This document shows, one piece after another, positions 57,700 to 64,000 of a stretch of DNA of 64,000 nt. The DNA is taken from assembly GCA_029216955.1 (NCBI GenBank), contig JANAVB010015600.1, positions 38,534,134-38,598,133 on the forward strand. Reading direction: 5' to 3'. Below the pieces are notes generated by a model, which was given only the letters and a program-made list of their open reading frames with translations, ran no database searches and was not told the DNA's origin. Each line of letters opens with the position of its first letter. Position 1 is the first letter of the stretch. The stretch comes from Iris pallida. Its lineage: Eukaryota > Streptophyta > Magnoliopsida > Asparagales > Iridaceae. The position numbers were made by a program, and so were the translations under genes.

Positions 57700-58130
57700 T
57701 ACCGAAGATGAAGGAGGAGGGGACACGCAGGGAGGGGGTCTGACCGGAGCACGAGGAGGGGACTGTAAAGGGGGCCGGAGAGGGGGGAGTGGGGGTCGAG
57801 GAGGGGCACAGAGGGCAGGGAGGGGGGCTGTAGAAGGGCAGAAAGGGGGAGGGTGATGTAGGAGGGGGGAGAAGAGGCGGGTCAGAGGGAAGTTGAACGG
57901 CGGAGAGGAGTAAGAGGTCGGAGGGGGTCGGGAGGAGGAGAGGGGAACGGAGGGGGGCTGTAAAGGGGGCGGAGAGGAGGGAGTCGGGAGGAGGAGGACG
58001 GGGAACACAGGGGGAGGTCATCAAGGGGAAGGGGAGTCGAGGGGAGCTCGCCGAGGAGGAGGAGTAGGTGGTTGCAGGTGGAGGAGGTCGAAGGAGGAGA
58101 GGGGAACGGAGGAGGGAAGAAATTAGGAGG
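57700..58130 (+). other. G-rich strand-biased block near the right end of CACTA3
   Basis: The plus strand has runs such as GGAGGAGGGGAC, GAGGGGGGAGTGGGGGTCG and AGGGGGAAGGGGAG, with units of about 60-75 bp partly repeated (GGGGGCTGTAAAGGGGGC near 57765 and 57955). ORFs here are low-complexity. It recalls the G-rich block of CACTA4. Confidence 0.75.
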
Positions 58131-58194
58131 AAAATTTTTAAGGGTAAAAATTTGAGAATGGGGAAAGAAATGTTGTGTCTAACTTTTTACAGCA

Positions 58195-58393
58195 GCTTAG
58201 CGACGGAATTTTCCATCGCTAATGCGTCGCTAGTCCTTTAGCGAACTAACTACCGACGAATTTAGCGGCATTTAGTTATACTATAATTATCATAATAAAT
58301 CAGTCGCTAGTTAGTCGGTATTTCGTCGCTAAATAGCGACATTTTAACTGCCGTCGGTTAAATCAGTCGGTAAATTACAGTATTTTTGTAGTG
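58195..58393. repeat. Right subterminal and terminal repeats of CACTA3
   Basis: TTAGCGACGGAA, ATCGCTAATGCGTCGCTAG, GTCGGTA and related motifs occur in both orientations and end in ACAGTATTTTTGTAGTG at 58393. Confidence 0.9.
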
Positions 58394-58396
58394 GCT

Positions 58397-61020
58397 GGTA
58401 CTTTTACGGTCTACTTTGTATCCTGCAAAATCCGCATCTTAATAATCGTTTAGGTCAAAAGATGTGGTTTTGGGATACCACAAGCCGATGGTAGAAGTTT
58501 CCTTAAGGTATCGAAAGATACGCTTAATGGGGCATAAGTGTGATTCCTTAGGATTAGCTTGATATCTAGCCTAATACAAACGCTAAAAATGATATCAGGA
58601 CGACTAGCAGTTAAATATAATAAACTACCAATTTTACCTCGATACTTATGCTGGTCGATTGGTTTGCCACTTTTATCAATATCAAGCCGAGTTGATGTAG
58701 TCATTGGAGTTTTGATAGGCTTTACGTTCTCGAAGTCATACTTCTTCAGTAAATCCTTCGTGTACTTAGCTTGGTTGATGAATGTTCCCTCTGAGTATTG
58801 TTTGATCTGGAGTCCTAGGAAGTAGTTTAGCTCTCCCATCATACTTATCTCAAACTCACTCTGTATACAATTAGCAAATTCTTGATAAAAATTTTCATTA
58901 GTAGAACCGAATATTATGTCATCTACATAAATTTGTACAAGAATTATACTATCATCTGAAGACTTAATAAATAAAGTCGTATCAACTCTTTCTTTTGAAA
59001 AACCATTTTCAAGTAAGAAGGCACTCAGGCGTTCATACCAATCACGAGATGCTTGTTTGCGTCCATAGTGTATTTTTCTAAGTTTGAAGACAAGATCGAG
59101 TTTTTGAAAATCTTCAAAACCAGGAGGTTGTTTCACAAAGACTTACTCTTTTAAAAAGCCATTTAAAAATGCACTTTTCACGTCCATTTGAAAAAGTTTG
59201 AAATTGTGAAAACATGCAAATGCACAAAACATGCGAATAGCTTCTAGTCTAGCAACAGGAGTATATGTCTCGTCATAATCAATACCTTCTTCTTGATTAT
59301 AATCTTGTGTCATTAGACGTGCTTTGTTGCGTAGAACTTGTCTATCCTCACTAAGTTTATTTCGGAACACCCATTTTGTACCAATTATCGATTGACCAAT
59401 AGGTTCAGGAACAAGTTTCCAAACTTGGTTTCTCTCAAATTGATTTAGTTTCTCTTGCATGGCATCAATCTAAAATTCATCATTAAATGCATCTGCTACA
59501 GTCTTAGGTTCTACTTGAGATATAAAAGCTACATTAGCTGCTATATTAGTGTCCTTAGTAAAAGAATGTGTACTTACACCTTTTGATACATCACCTATGA
59601 CGAGTGTCTCTGGATGGTCTGGCTTGAACTTTATTTTCTTCGGAAGACTTTCCAGATAGCTCTCGTTAGTAGTAGTATCTTCAGATGTCTTAAATTTATT
59701 CTGTATATTTTTATCATCATTGTTGCTAGATCTGTGGCTATTGAGCTCATCAAAGGTAACGTTAATAGACTCTTCAACAATCATAGATATTTTATTGAAA
59801 ACTCTATATCCTTTACTCTTAGTAGCATATCCGAGAAATATCTTTTCATCTGCTTTAGAGTCAAACTTACCCAAGTTGTCCTTGGTGTTCAAGATAAAAA
59901 AACGACATCCAAAAACTTTAAAGTATGAATTATTTGGAATCCTTCCAAACCACAGCTCATATGGTATTTTCTTCGAGATAGGTCGAATCAATACCCTATT
60001 TAAAACATGACAGGCTATGCTAAAAGCTTCTGCCCAAATATGTTTAGGAAGATTACGCTAATTCAGCATGACTCTAGCCATCTCGCTTAAAGTACGATTC
60101 TTTCACTCCACAACACCATTTTGTTGGGGAGTTCTAGGACAAGAAAATTCGTGGTAGTATCCACGATCATCAAAATGAATTGAAATCAACATTTATGAAT
60201 TCGCCACCATGATCATTTCGAATTCGAGTAATCATGAAGCATTTTTCATTTTATACCTTTTTATAAAATATTTGAAATTTAAAAATAGTATCACTCTTAT
60301 TTGATAAAAAAAACCCATTTATAACGAGAGAAATCATCAACAATTACAAAAGCGTAGAGCTTACCGCCAAGACTAGCAACTCTACTAGGACCAAATAAAT
60401 CCATGTGAATTAACTACAAGAATCTAGAAGTACTTACAGCGTTGATGATTTAAAAGTTGACCTAGTTGCTTTGTTCTTTTTACAATCAGCACATATCATG
60501 TCTCTCTTGAATGTGATTTCCGGGAGTCCTTTTACCAACTTTTTGGTGAATAGCTGTGAGATAGTGTCCATATTGGCATGTCCTAGCCTCATGTGCCATA
60601 GCCAGCTTTCATCTTGGTTGGCTACCGGCACTTTTCTGCATTGTTAGTACTTTCTAAAAAGAAAATATAAATATTGTCTTCCCTAATCCCTTCATATACG
60701 GGATTACTAGATAACATTTCATATATAGAACATTTGTCTTTTACAAAGATGATGCCATAACCATTATCTGCCAAGTGACTTATACTCAATAGGTTATGTT
60801 TCAACTCTATAACTAGACAAACGTCTTTTATTACTGGGTAGGGAGTCATACCAACAATGTTATTACCAATAATATCACCTCTCAAGTTATTGCCAAAGGA
60901 AACATATCCTTCTTTCTTTATCGATAGTGTAGCAAACAAGGATGCATCACCAGTCATGTACCGTGAACATCTGCTATCGGGGATCCACTTACTTCTATCA
61001 TGAGAGGGTTGAGGGTCCAC
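58397..61020 (-). pseudogene. Sirevirus B pol: protease, integrase, reverse transcriptase, start of RNase H
   Basis: Right to left: protease region WIPDSRCSRYMTGD, in which the active-site Gly of the family (DSG) is Arg; pre-integrase LWHMRLGHANMD and CADCKKNK; a badly decayed integrase core (60430-60000); then IRPISKKIPYELWFG and YFKVFGCRFFIL (59991-59470). RT (59460-58450) has IGTKWVFRNKL, FQMDVKSAFLNG and QIYVDDIIFGSTN (YVDD). RNase H begins near 58500 and stops at DRKSTS next to CACTA3, resuming at 22598. Stops after LKE (59143), before AFNDEF's continuation (59470), and in integrase disable it. It is clearly related to, but distinct from, Sirevirus A pol. Confidence 0.92.
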
Positions 61021-61022
61021 CT

Positions 61023-61322
61023 ACAAAATGAGTAGATGAATCCTTCGGTACCCATTTCTTCGAGGGTCCTTTCTGATTAGTCTTAGGAATCCAAGTTTCC
61101 TTGCTGGACAATACTATGATATGTGCCTGTGAGTACCACAGTATATGCAAGTAAGTTTTGAAAATGTGCTCTTCGTTTCTGTATTGACATGCTTTTGTGT
61201 CTTCTTTGGAAACCTATATGTGAAGGCATAATTGTGATTGACATATTGCTTGCATGCTTTTTGTGGTTTAGTCCTCTTGGTTGTATACGTAGCATTAGGA
61301 CTAACCTTAGGCTGTGTAATAA
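61023..61322 (-). pseudogene. Sirevirus B gag, C-terminal end with zinc knuckle
   Basis: On the minus strand: KACKQYVNHNYAFTYRFPKK, then a CCHC knuckle (CIYCGTHRHIS, a stop, YC at about 61120) and RKDPRKKWVPKDSS, matching the gag end of Sirevirus A (WVPK before pol). The rest of gag and the 5' LTR are beyond CACTA5, which interrupts it at 61323. Confidence 0.82.
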
Positions 61323-61940
61323 CACTACAAAAATTCATCAATTTAGTGACGGCTATATTCGTCAAAAATTCGTCGGTAAATGTAATTACCGACGGATGGT
61401 CGACGGATATTGGTTAAAAAAATGTCGTCGGGAAAAGCCTCATCGCTAACTGCAATCTGTCGGCAAGTAGTCGCCCAGCGATGAATTAGCGACGGACTGT
61501 CGTCAACCATACTCGTGCAGTTTGCGACAACTCTCCGACGGATTACCGACAAATCTTATATCAAAAGAAGTAATGACGTATCACTTACCGACGGACATAT
61601 TCGTTGCTATTTGGTCCGTAAATGCGTATCAGAGAGTTTCTGATACGCAAAATCCGTCGCCAATCAGTTGCGAATGGTCGCTAAGTTTTGACGGATTCGC
61701 GACGGAATACCGATGGCATATCCATTGACCCGGTTCTGTAAATTATTCATATTTCCATAACATTGGCGATGGATAATCCGTCGTTATTCCGTCGTGAGCC
61801 GTTGCTTTTTAGCGATGGATTATTTGTCGCTAATGTTTTACCAACTACTAGCGACGGTATACCGACATAATATCCGTCGGTCCTATCCTGTGAATCTTTC
61901 ATAATTTCAGAACCTTGGCGACGGATAGTCCGTCGGTATC
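61323..61940. repeat. Left terminal and subterminal repeats of CACTA5
   Basis: After the CACTA terminus, GACGGAT, CCGTCGC, AGCGACGGA and ACCGACGGA recur in both orientations over about 600 bp, longer than in CACTA3 or CACTA4. Confidence 0.9.
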
Positions 61941-62209
61941 TGAAATTTTTTTGAAAAAACAACAGCATAAAACTGGGCATTCCCAATATACACAATTCCA
62001 ATATACAAAACACACAAATAATCCCAAGCAATTCCAATATACACAATTCTAATATACAAAATGCGCAAACAATTCCAACACACAAATAAACACAAAAAAT
62101 ACACAAATAATTCCAAGCATTCAAACTTTTCACACAAATATTCAATATTTAAACACAAATATTCAATATTCAAATTTATAAACAAAATAATCCTAAAAAT
62201 AAAAAAATA
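61941..62209. repeat. Short AATTCCAATATACACA-type tandem repeats
   Basis: A-rich sequence with about seven repeats of CAATATACACAATTC / CACACAAATA types (61980-62175). Probably the 3' untranslated region of the CACTA5 second gene. Confidence 0.7.
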
Positions 62210-64000
62210 TCAACGACGAGGGCTGCGATCATCCGCTGGTGGTGGTACTCCCTGCTGCGACCGTCTCATATACTCCTCTACCAAGTACGGTGGTAATTCC
62301 TCCAAGACATGACTTGGAAGTTGGCACAGCTGCTCTGGTGTCATCATGTCAAGGAGAGCCGTCAAAGTAGTAGGTGGTACGATAGGGGCAGTAGGGTCAA
62401 AAGAAAGATACTCGACGGAATAAGGACCGGGAGCACTAAAAGGACCGACAGCACCAGTAGGAGGACGCAGGTACGTGGACAACTGCGTCCGAATCTTCGA
62501 CACTACCTCGTTCAGATACGCAAGCTGGGACCTCACATCATCGCCTACCGGGGCCGCTGGAGGAGGCGGGGGAGGTAAAAATCTCGAAGTTGCCGAGTGC
62601 AAATTAGCCAGGGAGCCGAATCCGTACACGCTCCCTTTCCTATAGCCGCCGACGGTATCTACGAATAAGTCATCGTAGCGAGTGGCCGTAGAAGAGGGCA
62701 TCCCGACGGGCGTCGTTTCGCCAACATCCTCGAGAGCAGATGGCTGAATCCGACTAAGGGCCTCATGATACGCAGCCTATCAAATGAATGTGTTTATTAT
62801 ACTATAAGTTTACCTAAGTTATAATCTAAATCCTATGTTACCCTAAGTTATAGTCTGAATCCTAAGTTTACCTAATAAGTTATTGTTTGAATCCTAAGTT
62901 TACCTAAGTTATTGTCTGAATACTTATAATTCTAACACAAATCTCATAAACGTAAGTACTTACAACCGTCGCCTTGGCCCTTTCGTCGACGAAGCTCCCG
63001 TCCTTCCGCCTCTTATGGACATACTGGAATACATCGTGCATGGTGACCGAGTCAGTAGGTTTTCCCTCCTTCAATGTCTGTTGGGTCTGCATACAAAATA
63101 TTTGTAGAATTTAATTAATTAAATATATTAATAGTACCGAATTAGATAGTGAATAAATTTGCGGTATCTCACCAGATCTGCAAGCGTCGCTGCGTGGGGC
63201 TTTCATCCCCCCATATGTAGCCCCACGGACCGTCGGTTCGCTTTCGCATTTTTTGATTTCTTCTTGAAGGCAGGAGCATCCATCTTTTCCAAGAGTTGCT
63301 CATAGTAGTCCTGTCGGATCCACTCCTTCTTCGAATGCGCCGTTCGAAGGTCATAAACCGCATCCCGGGCCATCTTTTCGGCGGCGCTTCTATAGGTCAT
63401 GCGGATCGCCTCCTCGTGATGGGAGGGCCACCAGATGGTCCTCTGACATACAAATTCAATTATCACGATATTAAAAAAATAGTTGATTAAAGAGTAATTG
63501 ATAATTAATCACAAGATATATATATATACCCTTATCTCGTCGAGCCAGCGGTACTTCAAGTCTAGGGGCACCTCAGAAAAATTGAGGTAGGGGCCATGGT
63601 AGTTAGCCCGGATAATCTGCCCTAGAAGCCTGGTAGCATCCTACAGAAAAAAAACCTACAAAGAAGCAATGACTGGATTATTAACTTGAATAAATGAAAC
63701 AAATTCATTAAATTAACTTAAATTTCCTTACGCTTCGCCCGCGGGCCATAGCTCTCGTCGGAACTCGCCATCGGCCTCTCTGGTGGTGTCGAAGGATCCG
63801 CAACACCGCGTATGTACTCGCCAATCATCGGATGTAACTGAATATGGGGGTACTCCGGGGCCCACTGTCGCCCAGCTGATGGTGGATCTACTGGTGGATC
63901 CGTTGGTGGATCCGCTGGCAGAACAGATCCGCTAGCGGATGGAGACCCCATCGACGAATGTGTTGATAGCCCCTGGGTAGATCGACGACGGAATGAGTCT
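62210..64000 (-). pseudogene. CACTA5 second gene, Ptta/En-Spm type, nearly intact but with one stop; 5' end outside the window
   Basis: Five exons with GT and AG ends are proposed: 64000-63731 (Pro/Ser-rich, ending YGPRAK), 63640-63530 (LLGQIIRANYHGPYLNFSEV, DLKYRWLDEIR), 63442-63173 (EEAIRMTYRSAAEKMARDAV, KKEWIRQDYYEQLLEKMDAP, RRSVGLHMGG), 63086-62964 (TQQTLKEGKPTDSVTMHDVF, YVHKRRKDGSFVDE) and 62776-62210 (YDDLFVDTVGGYRKGSVYGF, a run of Pro, LAYLNEVVSKIRTQL, ending DRSPRR). The only break I see is a TGA after HMGG in exon 3. It is the best preserved member of this family here and would bind subterminal repeats. Confidence 0.82.

Larger units (their letters stand above)
22602..58393 (-). mobile_element. 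CACTA3 (En/Spm) element, minus-strand gene order, split by Sirevirus A
   Basis: The left terminus is CACTACTAAAATATTAG and the right terminus, read inward, CACTACAAAAATACTG. Both are followed by subterminal AGCGACG-type repeats. The target duplication GCT flanks the element (22599-22601 and 58394-58396) and lies inside the RNase H gene of Sirevirus B. Genes run right to left: tnp2 (57039-55009) then the Ptta-type gene (25290-23398). About 29.7 kb of the interval is Sirevirus A with its own insertions, so CACTA3 itself is about 6 kb. Confidence 0.92.
16455..61322 (-). mobile_element. Sirevirus B, minus-strand Ty1/copia element split by three insertions
   Basis: The pieces read in order from right to left: gag zinc knuckle (61322-61050), protease, integrase and RT (61020-58450), RNase H broken at 58397, then resuming at 22598-22188 after CACTA3, an internal promoter-like block, the extra 3' ORF (21623-20881, then 17316-16822 after a gypsy LTR), and polypurine tracts at 16560-16456. 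The CACTA3 join is exact with target duplication GCT (22599-22601 and 58394-58396). Repeated polypurine tracts and the extra ORF place it in the Sirevirus lineage. Its 5' LTR and most of gag lie beyond CACTA5. Confidence 0.85.
61323..64000 (-). mobile_element. CACTA5 (En/Spm) element, left end and second gene; continues outside the window
   Basis: It starts CACTACAAAAATTCATC at 61323, right after the possible target copy TAA (61320-61322) in the gag of Sirevirus B. About 600 bp of subterminal repeats follow, then a minus-strand Ptta-type gene, whose 5' end runs off at 64000. A tnp2 gene is expected further right by analogy with CACTA3. Confidence 0.88.

Noticed and set aside
57553..58024. Pro/Ser-rich ORFs on the minus strand
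   Set aside because: Shadow of the G-rich block in CACTA3; low complexity and inside the 5' region of the element.
1..64000. tRNA, rRNA or organelle sequence
   Set aside because: No cloverleaf-like or rRNA-like sequence was recognised; the only tRNA-related match is the retrotransposon primer site.

Overview
This is nuclear DNA of a flowering plant, probably a eudicot with a large, repeat-rich genome. The evidence is Sirevirus-type Ty1/copia and Ty3/gypsy retrotransposons, CACTA (En/Spm) DNA transposons with tnp2 and plant-type second genes, GT-AG introns, and a fragment of the plant O-GlcNAc transferase gene SECRET AGENT. I found no intact host gene, tRNA, rRNA or CRISPR array. Nearly everything is transposon, and nearly every transposon gene is broken. 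The species cannot be told from the sequence.

Left block (1-11430): a CACTA element (CACTA1, left end outside the window, right end at 6719) carries SEC exons with their introns. It sits inside the tnp2 gene of a second CACTA (CACTA2, 6720-11430), which has a decayed tnp2 and a five-exon Ptta/En-Spm type second gene. From 11431 to about 16455 lies AT-rich decayed sequence with a gypsy leader/LTR remnant, a 39-bp tandem repeat and purine-rich stretches.

Right block (about 16455-64000) is a stack of nested insertions. The outermost element is a minus-strand Sirevirus (Sirevirus B). Its gag-pol lies at 58397-61322, its RNase H end at 22188-22598, and its extra 3' ORF at 20881-21623 plus 16822-17316. 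It is interrupted by (a) a gypsy-family LTR at 17322-20880, (b) CACTA3 at 22602-58393 (target duplication GCT on both sides) and (c) CACTA5, which starts at 61323 and leaves the window. CACTA3 is split by a plus-strand Sirevirus (Sirevirus A, 25309-55008). Sirevirus A carries CACTA4 (26484-30154) at the end of its 5' LTR and a solo gypsy LTR (31537-48035) in gag. The solo LTR in turn contains a complete minus-strand gypsy element D (33252-46167, 3.96-kb LTRs, target duplication CAGGT). The deepest path is therefore Sirevirus B > CACTA3 > Sirevirus A > solo LTR > gypsy D, five layers.

The most unusual signals are these. Both Sireviruses carry a homologous extra ORF between pol and the 3' LTR, each preceded by a promoter-like block of palindromic repeats and a TATA box. 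Sirevirus A has a cluster of CGGTATACCG-type palindromes in its LTR. A 97-bp GT...AG segment interrupts the pol gene of gypsy D exactly like an intron. A roughly 160-bp foldback lies in CACTA4. Two CACTA elements have strongly strand-biased G-rich blocks just inside one end.
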